Source of the DNA: an uncultured Nitrospiraceae bacterium
GTDB lineage: Bacteria > Nitrospirota > Thermodesulfovibrionia > Thermodesulfovibrionales > Dissulfurispiraceae
Assembly: GCA_903822005.1 (NCBI GenBank)
Contig: CAIJNL010000002.1
Coordinates: 269,006-333,005, forward strand
DNA: 64,000 nucleotides
Direction: 5' to 3'
Shown here in pieces: positions 45,435 through 54,562 of the stretch (the first letter of the stretch is position 1; each line of letters begins with the position of its first letter). The notes under the pieces are model-generated. The model was not told where the DNA came from, made no database searches, and saw only the letters and a program-made list of their open reading frames with translations. Position numbers and translations under genes: made by a program.

Positions 45435-46058
45435 TCACGCTTTTTTCGTTTTTCTATATTCTGCGATGGCCCTTTCTCCGCATTCGGGGCACATGCCATG
45501 TGTAAAAGCGGCAGATGTTCGCTCTTCGATATAGGCCTCTACACTTTTCCAGTAGCCTTGATCGTCGCGTATCTTCTTGCACCAGGCGCAAATAGGTATC
45601 ATGCCCTGCAATGTCTTTATTTCTTTCAGGCTTTCTTCCAGTTGGACAAGAAGTTTCTTCCGCTCGATGGAATAGAGTATGGAACGCACCAGAAGATTGC
45701 TGTCAAAGCATCCCTTGACAAGATAATCCTGCGCGCCTTCGCGTACGGCTTTAACTGCAAGCTCCTCGTTGTCGAGCCCGCTGAGGACGATCACCGGGGT
45801 CGTTCGGGCCATCTCCTGAATGCTGAAGAAGGTGTCCATTCCCATGCTGTCCGGCAGACCGAGGTCGGAAAGTATGATATCATACTTCTCTTTTGATATA
45901 CGCTCAATGCCCTCTGACAATCTCTTCGCACGCTCTATTTCTGCCCGGATCTTTCCTGAAGACACAAGGCTTTCACTTATCAGTACAGCATCCGCTGCGT
46001 CATCTTCCACCAGTAAAATCCTGATTGGCCGTTTGTCGATCATATTGGTCACCGCCAA
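45435..46058 (-). CDS. Response regulator with C-terminal cysteine-rich module
   Basis: A 207-residue protein. The receiver (1-125) has D19/D20, acceptor D65 (SDLGLPDS) and the YLVKG lysine. A short coiled coil (LVQLEESLKEIKTL) leads to a compact C-terminal module with paired cysteines (IPICAWCKKIRDD ... GMCPECG) that probably binds zinc or iron. This tail recurs at the ends of many receivers and PAS-sensor proteins in Desulfobacterota and related phyla and has no assigned function. It lies alone on the minus strand, convergent with lolA. Confidence 0.88.
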   Translation of the reverse strand: MAVTNMIDKRPIRILLVEDDAADAVLISESLVSSGKIRAEIERAKRLSEGIERISKEKYDIILSDLGLPDSMGMDTFFSIQEMARTTPVIVLSGLDNEELAVKAVREGAQDYLVKGCFDSNLLVRSILYSIERKKLLVQLEESLKEIKTLQGMIPICAWCKKIRDDQGYWKSVEAYIEERTSAAFTHGMCPECGERAIAEYRKTKKA

Positions 46059-46260
46059 ATTATTTTCTGCCCATCGCGGCGTAATAATTTCACCCGACAG
46101 ACTCTTCCATCCGGAAATAATATATTTATTCTATCAACAATGCATCGCAACCCCAATATGCGCAATGCCTGCTGTTCTGCATTTTCCGGAAGACAAAGAA
46201 AGCGCTTTATGATTATAATTGAGGCATATATCAATAAGGAGGCTTCTGCTGACCACGCCT

Positions 46261-47232
46261 ATGCAAATCCCGAAAAAGATAGCTATAACTATTGGTGATC
46301 CCGCGGGCATCGGCCCCGAGATCGTTCTGAAATCGCTTCTCTCCAGGGAAGTTTCACTGATATGCAAACCGGTCATTATCGGCGCGCCGAGTGTCATCCG
46401 GGAGGCAGCCGAAAAGCTCAAGATCCCCTTTGACCTGGCAACCTGTGACATCCTTCATCCCGGAGAAATACGGGACCGTACTTTTGCAAAAGGTAAGGCC
46501 ACGGCCGAAGGCGGCAGCGACAGCATTGCCTATATAAAGAAAGCGGCCGAACTCGCCATGCTAAAGGTTGTCGATGCCATAGTGACGGCGCCTATCAACA
46601 AGGAAGCCCTCAAGCTGGCCGGCTGCAAATGGCCCGGCCATACTGAAATGCTGGCTGAGATCTCCGGTACGAAAGATTTTGCAATGGTACTCTGCGGCGG
46701 TCCTATAAAGGTAATATTGGTCACAATTCATACCGCACTCAAAAATGTGCCTGGTCTGGTTGCCAGAAAAAATGTTTTAAAGACTATTATCATGGCAAAT
46801 AAGACATGCACTCTGATGGGACTAAATAAACCGCGGATAGCTGTGGCAGGACTTAATCCTCATGCAGGTGAAGCCGGCATTTTCGGCAGGGAAGAGATCG
46901 ATGAAATAATCCCCGCTGTCATGGAGGCCCAGGACATGGGCATTCCTGTTTCCGGGCCCTACCCGCCCGATGCCTTGTTCCATAAGGTCTATAACGGAGA
47001 ATTCGACATCGCAGTCTGCATGTACCATGATCAGGGCCTGATCCCCCTCAAAATGATCGCGATGGAAACGGGAGTAAACATGACTGTGGGACTCCCTTTC
47101 ATACGGACCTCTCCAGATCACGGCACTGCTTACGATATCGCCTGGAAGGGGACCGCTAACCCTTCGAGCATGATCGAGGCCATAAAAATGGCAGTACAGC
47201 TCGGAGGCAGGCGTCAGAATGAAACTCTTTGA
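46261..47232 (+). CDS. pdxA: 4-hydroxythreonine-4-phosphate dehydrogenase
   Basis: A 323-residue NAD-dependent enzyme of the DXP-dependent vitamin B6 pathway. The sequence shows ITIGDPAGIGPEIV, VTAPINKEALKLAG, WPGHTEMLAE and MYHDQGLIPLKM, with metal-binding histidines in the last two. The ATG beginning MQIPKK fits the family, but the only good ribosome site (AAGGAGG at 46236) is 18 bases away and would better suit CTG codons at 46246-46251. It overlaps the OYE gene by 14 bases. Confidence 0.92.
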   Translation: MQIPKKIAITIGDPAGIGPEIVLKSLLSREVSLICKPVIIGAPSVIREAAEKLKIPFDLATCDILHPGEIRDRTFAKGKATAEGGSDSIAYIKKAAELAMLKVVDAIVTAPINKEALKLAGCKWPGHTEMLAEISGTKDFAMVLCGGPIKVILVTIHTALKNVPGLVARKNVLKTIIMANKTCTLMGLNKPRIAVAGLNPHAGEAGIFGREEIDEIIPAVMEAQDMGIPVSGPYPPDALFHKVYNGEFDIAVCMYHDQGLIPLKMIAMETGVNMTVGLPFIRTSPDHGTAYDIAWKGTANPSSMIEAIKMAVQLGGRRQNETL

Positions 47233-48316
47233 ACCCTTTTCACTGGCAGGAATTGATCTGAAAAATCGCATCGTGCGTTCTGCTACCTACGAAAAAAGGG
47301 CCGATCCCGATGGTTTTGTGACCGATTCGCTGATTGGTCTCTATAACGACCTCGCGCGCGGAGGCGCGGGGCTGATCATCACCGGGAACGCGCTGGTCCA
47401 TATATCGGGCCGGTCAGTCCCGCAGATGCTATGTGTCCATAATGATCATTACATCGAGCCGCTCAAGAAATTGACCGGCTCCGTTCATGACCTCGGCGGC
47501 AATATCGTCATGCAGCTATCTCATGGAGGCAGGCAGTGCTTCCCGTCGCTCCTGGGCGGTGCGCAGCCGATGGGACCTTCCGCGGTTTACGATCCGTCCA
47601 CGAAGATCACTCCACGGGAAATGGACGACAGCGAGATATGGGAGATCATTGACGCGTTTGCCGATGCGGCGTGGCGCGCATTTACGGCCGGTTTTGACGG
47701 CATCCAGATACATGCGGCCCATGGTTATCTCGTCAATCAGTTCCTTTCACCCCACACCAACAGGCGACTCGACTATTGGGGCGGAGATGAGGAAATGCGC
47801 TTCCACTTCCTGAGCGAGATCATTGAGGCGATAAAGAAAGAGGTCGGCGGCAGCTTTCCGGTCATGGTCAAACTTAATTCCGATGATTTTGTGGGCGGCG
47901 GCCTGAGACCCGAGGAGGGCCTGCGTATCGCGAAAAGGCTGCAGGGACTGGGGGTCTGCGCCATAGAGGTGAGCGGAGGGATGATGGAGGCCGGAGCGAT
48001 GACCATCCGTTCCAATATAGACAGCATCGAAAAGGAGGCTTATTTCAGGACCTCGGCAGCATATTTTGCAAAGGAGCTGGACATACCGGTAATGATCGTT
48101 GGAGGTATACGTTCGAGGGCGGTTGCCGAAGATGTACTTCATACCGGGGATGCAGACCTTATATCTCTTTCGCGCCCTCTGCTTCGGGAGCCGGACCTGC
48201 CGAACAAATTCCTTGCGGGCAAGGAACGGGCTGACTGCACCTCCTGCAACAACTGCATGCGCTTCCTGAAGCTCGACTGCATACGCTGTACCCAGATCAA
48301 ACAGGCGACATCATAA
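47219..48316 (+). CDS. NADH:flavin oxidoreductase (Old Yellow Enzyme family)
   Basis: A 365-residue FMN-binding TIM barrel. The segments RIVRSATYEKRADPDG near the start, QLSHGGRQ, and GFDGIQIHAAHGYLVNQFLSPHTNRR with the catalytic H-x-x-H are diagnostic. The C-terminus has a cysteine-rich tail (CTSCNNCMRFLKLDCIRC) instead of a second domain. Members reduce activated alkenes; the physiological substrate is unknown. It overlaps pdxA by 14 bases and is probably translated with it. Confidence 0.92.
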   Translation: MKLFEPFSLAGIDLKNRIVRSATYEKRADPDGFVTDSLIGLYNDLARGGAGLIITGNALVHISGRSVPQMLCVHNDHYIEPLKKLTGSVHDLGGNIVMQLSHGGRQCFPSLLGGAQPMGPSAVYDPSTKITPREMDDSEIWEIIDAFADAAWRAFTAGFDGIQIHAAHGYLVNQFLSPHTNRRLDYWGGDEEMRFHFLSEIIEAIKKEVGGSFPVMVKLNSDDFVGGGLRPEEGLRIAKRLQGLGVCAIEVSGGMMEAGAMTIRSNIDSIEKEAYFRTSAAYFAKELDIPVMIVGGIRSRAVAEDVLHTGDADLISLSRPLLREPDLPNKFLAGKERADCTSCNNCMRFLKLDCIRCTQIKQATS

Positions 48317-48509
48317 ATTTTCAATAGATGTGTCAGTCTGATACAAAACTCTTCGTCAGACGCAGACCTACAATAAAAATAGCCTTTATCCGCTATTCTT
48401 CCGGGTGAAATTAAGTTATGCTTATTTACATGGCCTGTAAGGATAAGCCCATTGAAGTGTGTTCTAATGCTTATTCGGCATCCCTAATCTGAAATATGGT
48501 GAAAAGAGA

Positions 48510-48899
48510 ATGATTTTTATTGTAGATGACAATCCAAGCGATATAGAGCTTGCGAAAATCGCGCTTAGCGCGAATGGGCGCAAGGTAAGTATCAGCACCG
48601 CTACGGATGGCGAGTCAGCTCTTGCAATGCTAAGGAGCGGTCGTTTGCTGCCTTCCCTGGTATTACTCGATCTGAATATGCCCGGCATGGGCGGCATCGA
48701 AATGCTCCGTGAAATGCGTGCCGACAATTTCCTCAAGGACCTTCCTGTTGTAGTGGTCACATCTTCATCACTCGAATCCGACAAGAAAGATGTAATCGCT
48801 GCTGGCGCCAATGACTTTATCCGGAAGCATCTCTCTTTTGACCGATTCAGAAAAGATTTGGAATTTGTTCTGCGGCGCTTGCTCCCGAATTTCGCCTGA
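48510..48899 (+). CDS. CheY-like response regulator, single domain
   Basis: A 129-residue stand-alone receiver with D6/D7, acceptor D54 in LLDLNMPGMGG, and T/S and aromatic switch residues in VVVTSSSLE. The usual lysine region reads DFIRKHL, a minor change. Receivers of the Rcp1 type with the GMGGIEML stretch often pair with phytochrome-like or hybrid kinases, none of which is nearby. The start ATG has only a weak ribosome site (AAAAGAGA). Base composition is typical of the host. Confidence 0.88.
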   Translation: MIFIVDDNPSDIELAKIALSANGRKVSISTATDGESALAMLRSGRLLPSLVLLDLNMPGMGGIEMLREMRADNFLKDLPVVVVTSSSLESDKKDVIAAGANDFIRKHLSFDRFRKDLEFVLRRLLPNFA

Positions 48900-49092
48900 T
48901 ACTACCCCGGAAGATTTTTTTATTCATATCGGATTACATTATTGCCGGTAATCGCCAGGCGATTCCTCTCTTGTCCTACGAACTGCGAAGATGTTTTCCT
49001 ACACAATAATCAGTGCTTGCCCGATACCGGATACTGCGCTTTTAGCTGTATATTTGAAGTACAAGCATCTCGCTAGGGGCAAGGAGGAGAAC

Positions 49093-49191
49093 ATGTGGTA
49101 CGTTACAAAATCGGCGATCTATATCATCTCACTCAGCATGATGTCCTGGGTTTGGCTTGAAATGCTGAAAAGACTGCTGTTCCGTGTTTAA
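49093..49191 (+). CDS. Candidate 32-residue membrane miniprotein
   Basis: A 32-codon frame directly after an excellent ribosome site (AAGGAGGA at 49081-49088, 4 bases before the ATG). The product is a single hydrophobic helix (about 7-24) with a basic end (KRLLFRV), the layout of small inner-membrane proteins that adjust larger complexes. It lies alone between a CheY-like gene and a truncated-sensor-like gene. No homologue is recognised; the ribosome site and composition are the only support. Confidence 0.5.
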   Translation: MWYVTKSAIYIISLSMMSWVWLEMLKRLLFRV

Positions 49192-49489
49192 CTCATAATC
49201 CGGAGATTGCCAGAGCGGCCTTTTTTCGAACTCCTTTGGAATGAAAGGTGCTCCCGCTTCCCTGTCGTTATTAGTTTCCATCAAGTCTCCAAAACCTCTG
49301 ACAGCCTGATATTTCAGTTCTGTTTTCACAGCTGATTATTTATATCCGGCATTAGCGCGGATTCATGGATCGCAGCGAAATGCCTGCCTGACCGTATACC
49401 ACACACAGAAACAAATCATCCACCGGGACAGTTCTGCTTTTTTTGTTATAATAGGAATCGCCTCTTTCATTGCAAATGAGATTGAATAA

Positions 49490-49972
49490 ATGAATAACAA
49501 AACCAATTTCGCCTTTTCGCTTTTATTGAGCATTGGGATTTTTATCCTGGACATTCTAATGCCCCTTGGATATGCAGTCTACCTGCTATATGTCATTCCT
49601 CTTTTTATGGCTGTTTCTGCGGTAAAAAGCATTTACATCTATATTATTAATTACGCATACACAATACTCATAATTTCGGGCTATTTCCTCGCTCCTTCCG
49701 GCGGTGCTTCTGCACGGGCGATTTTCAACCGGGCAATGGGAATTTTTGCGCTATGGACAATATCGTTCCTCCTCAGAAAAGGCAGACAGGATACAGAGTC
49801 TCTCACACGTGCGCTTCAGGAACTGCAAAGCCGGATTGATGAGCAGACATCTGCTGTGGCACTGCTGCAGGTCGAAATTGCCGAGCGCAAAAGATTAGAG
49901 GCACTGCTCAAACAGCTTGAGGCTGAACACGGGAAGCTGATTGCGAAAATAGAGAAACGCTCGGACTCTTAA
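49490..49972 (+). CDS. Membrane protein with C-terminal coiled coil (sensor-like fragment)
   Basis: A 160-residue protein with three to four N-terminal membrane helices (to about 100) and a coiled coil (ALQELQSRIDEQTSAVALL, then EIAERKRLE). This is the usual front end of a membrane sensor kinase or diguanylate cyclase, with the EIAERKRLE stretch normally leading into a PAS or kinase domain, but the protein stops here. It may be a truncated sensor or a stand-alone membrane scaffold. A TATAAT box lies 38 bases upstream; the ribosome site is poor. Confidence 0.7.
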   Translation: MNNKTNFAFSLLLSIGIFILDILMPLGYAVYLLYVIPLFMAVSAVKSIYIYIINYAYTILIISGYFLAPSGGASARAIFNRAMGIFALWTISFLLRKGRQDTESLTRALQELQSRIDEQTSAVALLQVEIAERKRLEALLKQLEAEHGKLIAKIEKRSDS

Positions 49973-50197
49973 TCGGGAGACGCACCCTTTATCCGCTTTA
50001 GTCACGGGAAAAGTTTGCATGGCAAGCAAATTTTTCCCATTTATTCTCTGCCCGGACGCGCTGTTCTGCTCCACTTTGTGGCCCTGCAACAGGGAACTAT
50101 TGAAATAAAACAACATCTTTTGGACGCGTGGCCCTCCTTGGCATTAATGTTGCTATTACATATACCTATAATAACAAACCATTACTGCGAGGTATCC

Positions 50198-51007
50198 ATG
50201 TATATCATTATGACTCTTATATTTCTTGGGGCTTTGGCTATGTTCTCCGCAACAGTCTTCAGGAGCATCGGGCTCTCTGTCATCTTCAACGCCGATGCGC
50301 TGATGATCGTCGGCGGCGGGACAATCATCGCTGTCTTTCTCGGCTTTCCTGCGGGCCGCCTGAAAAAGATGGTTGCCGACGTTGTCGAATCATTCCAGCC
50401 GCTTACAGACAGGCAGGAACTGGCAAAAGAGATGCTCGATCTCGCAAGGACTTCAAGAAGGGCCGATATACAGGGGCTTGAAAAAAAAATACGAACCATA
50501 ACTGACGATTTCCTGCGCCTGGGCATGAACCTTCTGATCACCCGCCGGGAAAGCCATGAGATCAGATCTGCCATGGAACAGGAAATGGCCATGCGGGCGA
50601 TGGATGCTCATTTAAGCCAAAATGTGTTAAAAGCCATTGCACGTCTCACTCCCTCGTTCGGCCTGGCAGGCACAGTGATCAGCCTCATCAAGATATTCAA
50701 TACCAGCCAGTCCATTGATGATATCGCTCCCCTCATGGCCGTTGCCATGATGTCCACGTTCTACGGTGTGATCATATCAAACCTGTTCATGCTCCCTCTC
50801 TGCGCGAAGCTTGAAGAACGCTCGCTCCAGACCGAGGCGCTCATGTACGGCATCGTGGAAGGCATAGTGGCAATGAACGACCTGCAGAACCCTCTGCATG
50901 TTGAAGAACGGGTCAGCGGAAACTATGAAGGCGAAGCCCCTGTTTATACCACAGTCGACTCCGCTCTGGCGGCTTCAAGGCTGAGACACAGCATGCATAC
51001 GGCCTAG
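50198..51007 (+). CDS. motA: MotA/TolQ/ExbB-type proton channel, MotA-like
   Basis: A 269-residue inner-membrane protein. Helices lie at about 1-25, 33-52, 150-172 and 180-200, with the MotA-type cytoplasmic loop between helices 2 and 3. The segments LTPSFGLAGTVISLIKIF and MAVAMMSTFYGVIISNLFMLPL fit MotA/PomA. The start was placed at the ATG that opens the first helix (GAGG upstream) rather than 61 codons earlier. With the next gene, 26 bases later, it forms a stator pair. No flagellar genes occur in the window. Confidence 0.87.
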   Translation: MYIIMTLIFLGALAMFSATVFRSIGLSVIFNADALMIVGGGTIIAVFLGFPAGRLKKMVADVVESFQPLTDRQELAKEMLDLARTSRRADIQGLEKKIRTITDDFLRLGMNLLITRRESHEIRSAMEQEMAMRAMDAHLSQNVLKAIARLTPSFGLAGTVISLIKIFNTSQSIDDIAPLMAVAMMSTFYGVIISNLFMLPLCAKLEERSLQTEALMYGIVEGIVAMNDLQNPLHVEERVSGNYEGEAPVYTTVDSALAASRLRHSMHTA

Positions 51008-51033
51008 GTCAATGCCTTGTTTCGGAGAAGGGA

Positions 51034-51753
51034 ATGAAAGAACAGAAAAAAAACCCGGGCGCGGCAGCAGGCAGAATGAGGTCGTTTCCGGAAAAGATGC
51101 TGAGGCGCGGGTCGGCTTCACAGAATGATCTGGATGCCAACTGGCTCATTACGCTCAGTGATGTCCTTTCCCTTCTTCTGGTATTCTTTGTGGTCTTCAC
51201 ATTCGTATCCAGGAGCAGCAAGGCAACCGCATCCAAAGAACCCACCAATAAGAGCGAAGGAGTTGCGACGGCCCGGACTCAGGAGAATACGGCCCTCTCA
51301 CAGAAGAAGATGGTGGACGAAATGAGCGTCACCATTAAACGGCTCGAATTGGAAAATGATGTTTCTGTCCATGCCCTGGACAGGGAGATTATAATCACAC
51401 TTAAGGAAAAGGTCACCTTCAGGCCGGGCGAAGCCGAAACACTTAAAAGCTCTGAGCCCATACTTGACGGTATAGCGAGAATCATCCGTCAGCATCCATC
51501 ATTCCAGGTCGATATCGAAGGGCATACGGACAATGTTCCGATCATGACCCAGAAGTATCCGTCAAACTGGGAGCTCTCTGTTGCCAGGGCAACCAGCGTG
51601 CTGAAATATTTCATAAACCGCCACGGGATAGATTCCTCGCGCCTCTCCATCAAGGGCAATGCCGAACAGAAACCGCTGGCCGGGAATGATACGGCTGACA
51701 ACAGGGCCAAAAACAGGAGGGTCGAGATCCGCCTCAAGGAAAAGGGCGCCTGA
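51034..51753 (+). CDS. motB: MotB-like stator/OmpA-domain protein
   Basis: A 239-residue protein with one membrane helix (about 39-58, WLITLSDVLSLLLVFFVVFTF) containing the proton-path aspartate D43 equivalent to MotB D32. A plug-like linker and an OmpA/MotB peptidoglycan-binding domain (about 130-235) follow, with IEGHTDNVPI, SNWELSVARA and NRRVEI. The peptidoglycan-anchored stator pairs with the MotA-like protein encoded just upstream. GGGAATG is the start context, with GGAGAAGG nearby. It may serve flagellar or gliding motors. Confidence 0.9.
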   Translation: MKEQKKNPGAAAGRMRSFPEKMLRRGSASQNDLDANWLITLSDVLSLLLVFFVVFTFVSRSSKATASKEPTNKSEGVATARTQENTALSQKKMVDEMSVTIKRLELENDVSVHALDREIIITLKEKVTFRPGEAETLKSSEPILDGIARIIRQHPSFQVDIEGHTDNVPIMTQKYPSNWELSVARATSVLKYFINRHGIDSSRLSIKGNAEQKPLAGNDTADNRAKNRRVEIRLKEKGA

Positions 51754-51754
51754 T

Positions 51755-51784
51755 TTGACCTGACGTCAGCTGTCGTTTTAATAT
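51755..51784 (+). promoter_or_regulatory. tyrS promoter, leaderless geometry
   Basis: TTGACC (51755-51760), an 18-bp spacer and TAATAT (51779-51784) lie just after motB. The tyrS ATG is 7 bases after the -10 box, at the predicted transcription start, with no ribosome site. Confidence 0.55.
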
Positions 51785-51791
51785 ACCTACT

Positions 51792-53003
51792 ATGCTATCA
51801 CCCGATAAACAGCTCGAAACAATCAAACGCGGCACTGTGGAGATCATTCAGGAGAAGGAACTGCTTCTGAAGCTTGAGAAGTCAGTTAAGGAAAACAGGC
51901 CCCTCAAGATCAAGGCAGGTTTTGATCCCACAGCCCCTGACATCCATATCGGCCATACGGTATTGCTCGAAAAGATGCGCCAGTTCCAGGAGCTAGGACA
52001 TGAGGTGATATTCCTGATCGGGGATTTCACCGGAATGATCGGCGATCCTACAGGCAAGTCCGAGACGAGGAAGCCCCTTACAAAAGAGGAAGTGCTCATA
52101 AACGCGGAGACATATAAAGAGCAGGTCTTCAAGATACTCGACCGTGAAAAAACGAAAATCGTCTTTAACAGTGTCTGGCTCGAATCAATGTCCGCTGTTG
52201 AGCTTATCAAGCTCCAGGCAAAGCTGACGGTTGCCCGAATGCTGGAACGCGAAGACTTCAAGCTGCGATTCCACAGCCAGACGCCTATCGGCATCCATGA
52301 ATTCATATATCCGCTGCTGCAGGGATATGATTCGGTAGTGCTTAAGGCTGATGTCGAACTGGGAGGTTCGGACCAGCGCTTCAACCTGCTTATGGGCAGG
52401 GAACTCCAGAAAGAATACGGACAGTCCCCTCAATGCGTCGTGATCATGCCGCTGCTTGAGGGTCTGGACGGCGTCAAGAAGATGTCCAAAAGCCTTGGCA
52501 ACTACATAGGCATATCTGAATCACCCAGGGACATATACGGCAAGACCCTTTCTATCACTGACGAGCTGATGATCAAGTATTATGAACTGCTCAGCCATAT
52601 CAGTAACGATGAACTCGATGCCCTTAAGGAAGGACTGAAGGCAGGGACGGTGCATCCCAAAAAGGCCAAGGAAGACCTTGCCATGGAGCTTGTGGCGCAT
52701 TTCTGGGGTAAAGATGCAGCGATTCATGCAAAGGAAGAATTCGACAATATATTCAGGGACAAGGGTCTGCCTGACGAAATCCCGGAATTCGGGATAGTAT
52801 GGGAAGAAGACGAGATGTGGCTGCCCAAGATCATGAAGATAGCCGGTCTTGCCGCCAGCACCGGCGAAGCCATGAGACTGATCAAGCAGGGCGCCGTGGC
52901 TGTGGGCGACAGGAAAATTGATAATCCCGACGCCAAACTAAGCCGCGGAGAATATATAATCAGGGCCGGTAAAAGAAAGTTCGCAAACGTCAAGTCCTTA
53001 TAG
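51792..53003 (+). CDS. tyrS: Tyrosyl-tRNA synthetase
   Basis: A 403-residue class I aminoacyl-tRNA synthetase that charges tRNA-Tyr. Signature HIGH is at 52-55 ([11 protein letters not shown]) and KMSKS at 230-234 ([12 protein letters not shown]). A C-terminal S4 RNA-binding domain (about 340-403, [20 protein letters not shown]) is present. The subtype ([10 protein letters not shown] region, S4 tail) resembles TyrZ. The start lacks a ribosome site and lies right after a promoter. A strong terminator follows. Confidence 0.97.
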   Translation: MLSPDKQLETIKRGTVEIIQEKELLLKLEKSVKENRPLKIKAGFDPTAPDIHIGHTVLLEKMRQFQELGHEVIFLIGDFTGMIGDPTGKSETRKPLTKEEVLINAETYKEQVFKILDREKTKIVFNSVWLESMSAVELIKLQAKLTVARMLEREDFKLRFHSQTPIGIHEFIYPLLQGYDSVVLKADVELGGSDQRFNLLMGRELQKEYGQSPQCVVIMPLLEGLDGVKKMSKSLGNYIGISESPRDIYGKTLSITDELMIKYYELLSHISNDELDALKEGLKAGTVHPKKAKEDLAMELVAHFWGKDAAIHAKEEFDNIFRDKGLPDEIPEFGIVWEEDEMWLPKIMKIAGLAASTGEAMRLIKQGAVAVGDRKIDNPDAKLSRGEYIIRAGKRKFANVKSL

Positions 53004-53032
53004 TCGCAGCTCTTACCCCAGTTCTCAAATTT

Positions 53033-53062
53033 CGGGGCGGCAAAACTTCTTTTGCCGCCCCG
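53033..53062. terminator. Bidirectional terminator between tyrS and the MFS gene
   Basis: A perfect 13-bp stem (CGGGGCGGCAAAA / TTTTGCCGCCCCG) with a CTTC loop lies between the convergent genes tyrS and the MFS transporter. The stem carries A and T runs at the loop side rather than a long outer T-run, so efficiency is uncertain. Confidence 0.7.
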
Positions 53063-53093
53063 CTTGTTCATTCAATCCGACAGAATGATATTT

Positions 53094-54386
53094 CTACTTT
53101 TTTGCCACAGCAGGTTTATGAACCTTGACAGCAAAGAACGCCACAATTGCTCCTGCCAGGGTCAGGGCCGCCAGTGCATACAATCCGCCCGTGAAGCTGT
53201 TTGTGGCCTGTTTGGCCCAGCCCACCACGTAGGGTCCTGCAAATCCGCCCAGGTTGCCCAGAGAATTGATAAGCGCTATTCCGGCAGCAGCACCCGCCCC
53301 GCTCAGATATGAGCTCGGCAGCGGCCAGAATGGTCCCTTGCAGCCCATTATCCCGATCGTCGCTATTGATATCGCAGCAATGGCGCCAACGGTACTGCCA
53401 AGAAAAGCGGCGGTCCCGAGTCCGGCTGTAATTGTCAAAAGAGCAGCGATAAGATGATATTTACGCTCCTTGAACCGGTCAGACGAATATCCTATGGCAA
53501 GCATTCCTATACATCCCGTTATATACGGAAGCGACGAGATCCATCCGACTTCCATGGTAGTGAATCCTTGCGCCTTTACGATCTGTGGCAGGAACATCGA
53601 CAGGCCCAGATTGGAGCCCGTATTTGCAAAATAGATAAATCCAAAAAGCCAGATTATGGGGTTGGTAAGCACCTTCCATACCCCGGCCTCTCTTCTTTCA
53701 ACTGCCACATTTTCACGGTCTGTTTCGAGCTCCTTCAAAAGCCAGCGCTTTTCGTCATCTTTGAGCCATGACGCATCGGCCGGTTTGTCAGGCATAAGCA
53801 TGAGCACGGCAATTACCATCAGTACGGCCGGCAGTCCCTCGATTACATAGAGCCACTGCCATCCCTTGTATCCAAGAGCTCCATCGAAAGTCTGGAGTAT
53901 CCAGGTCGAAACCGGCGCGCCTACGGCAAGTGAAATAGGAATCGCTATCATGAACCTCGAGATTATCCTTGCCCTGTAACGCACGGGAAACCAGTAGGTA
54001 AGATAAAGTATTACTCCGGGGAAGAACCCGGCCTCGGCCACACCAAGCAGAAAACGCATTGTGAGAAAACTTGTGGCTCCCTGTACAAACGCCATGCCGC
54101 AGGCGATAAGGCCCCATGTCAACAGAATCCTGGCTATCCATCTCCTCGCGCCTACCTTCGCCAGTATCAAATTGCTCGGGATCTCGAAGATGCAATATCC
54201 GATGAAAAAGATTCCTGCTCCCCAGCCATAAGTGTATGCATCGAGCCCGATATCCTTGTTCATCGTCAAGGCTCCAAAACTGACATTCACCCTGTCAAGG
54301 TATGCTATTATGTACAAAATCATCAGCATAGGCGTCAGCCTGAAAAAAAGCTTTCGCATGACCTTCTTCTCTAAGGCCTGTTCCAT
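53094..54386 (-). CDS. MFS transporter, anion:cation symporter family
   Basis: A 430-residue transporter with 12 predicted helices. The opening LTPMLMILYIIAYLDRVNVSFGAL and the loop FEIPSNLILAKVGARRWIARI are diagnostic for the ACS family, which imports organic anions such as tartrate, glucarate, 4-hydroxyphenylacetate or phthalate. The start is the ATG after GGGGGGAG, 14 codons inside the longest frame. It is divergent from the succinate-semialdehyde dehydrogenase gene, suggesting a shared catabolic role: uptake of an acid degraded through a semialdehyde. The substrate is not determinable. Confidence 0.92.
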   Translation of the reverse strand: MEQALEKKVMRKLFFRLTPMLMILYIIAYLDRVNVSFGALTMNKDIGLDAYTYGWGAGIFFIGYCIFEIPSNLILAKVGARRWIARILLTWGLIACGMAFVQGATSFLTMRFLLGVAEAGFFPGVILYLTYWFPVRYRARIISRFMIAIPISLAVGAPVSTWILQTFDGALGYKGWQWLYVIEGLPAVLMVIAVLMLMPDKPADASWLKDDEKRWLLKELETDRENVAVERREAGVWKVLTNPIIWLFGFIYFANTGSNLGLSMFLPQIVKAQGFTTMEVGWISSLPYITGCIGMLAIGYSSDRFKERKYHLIAALLTITAGLGTAAFLGSTVGAIAAISIATIGIMGCKGPFWPLPSSYLSGAGAAAGIALINSLGNLGGFAGPYVVGWAKQATNSFTGGLYALAALTLAGAIVAFFAVKVHKPAVAKK

Positions 54387-54458
54387 GTTAGTCTCCCCCC
54401 TCGGTATAATTATTCGTACGCTTTTCAATTAGGAATGCGATAACCCGCGGCTGTCAAA

Positions 54459-54485
54459 TTGACAAATCCGGTTTTGCTGTATAAT
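54459..54485 (+). promoter_or_regulatory. Promoter upstream of gabD
   Basis: TTGACA (54459-54464) and TATAAT (54480-54485) are both consensus, but the spacer is 15 bp, short for a sigma-70 promoter. It lies in the divergent gap between the MFS transporter and gabD, 77 bases before the gabD start, and may need an activator. Confidence 0.5.
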
Positions 54486-54562
54486 TATAAGCAAAAAGGT
54501 GCTGTGAAGTGAAGTTAAATATATTGATAATACTTATACTTGAAAAGATAAGGAGAAACTGA

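Noticed and set aside
49129..49329. Minus-strand 66-codon frame overlapping the miniprotein
   Set aside because: Starts at GTG without a ribosome site; the plus-strand candidate has a far better one.
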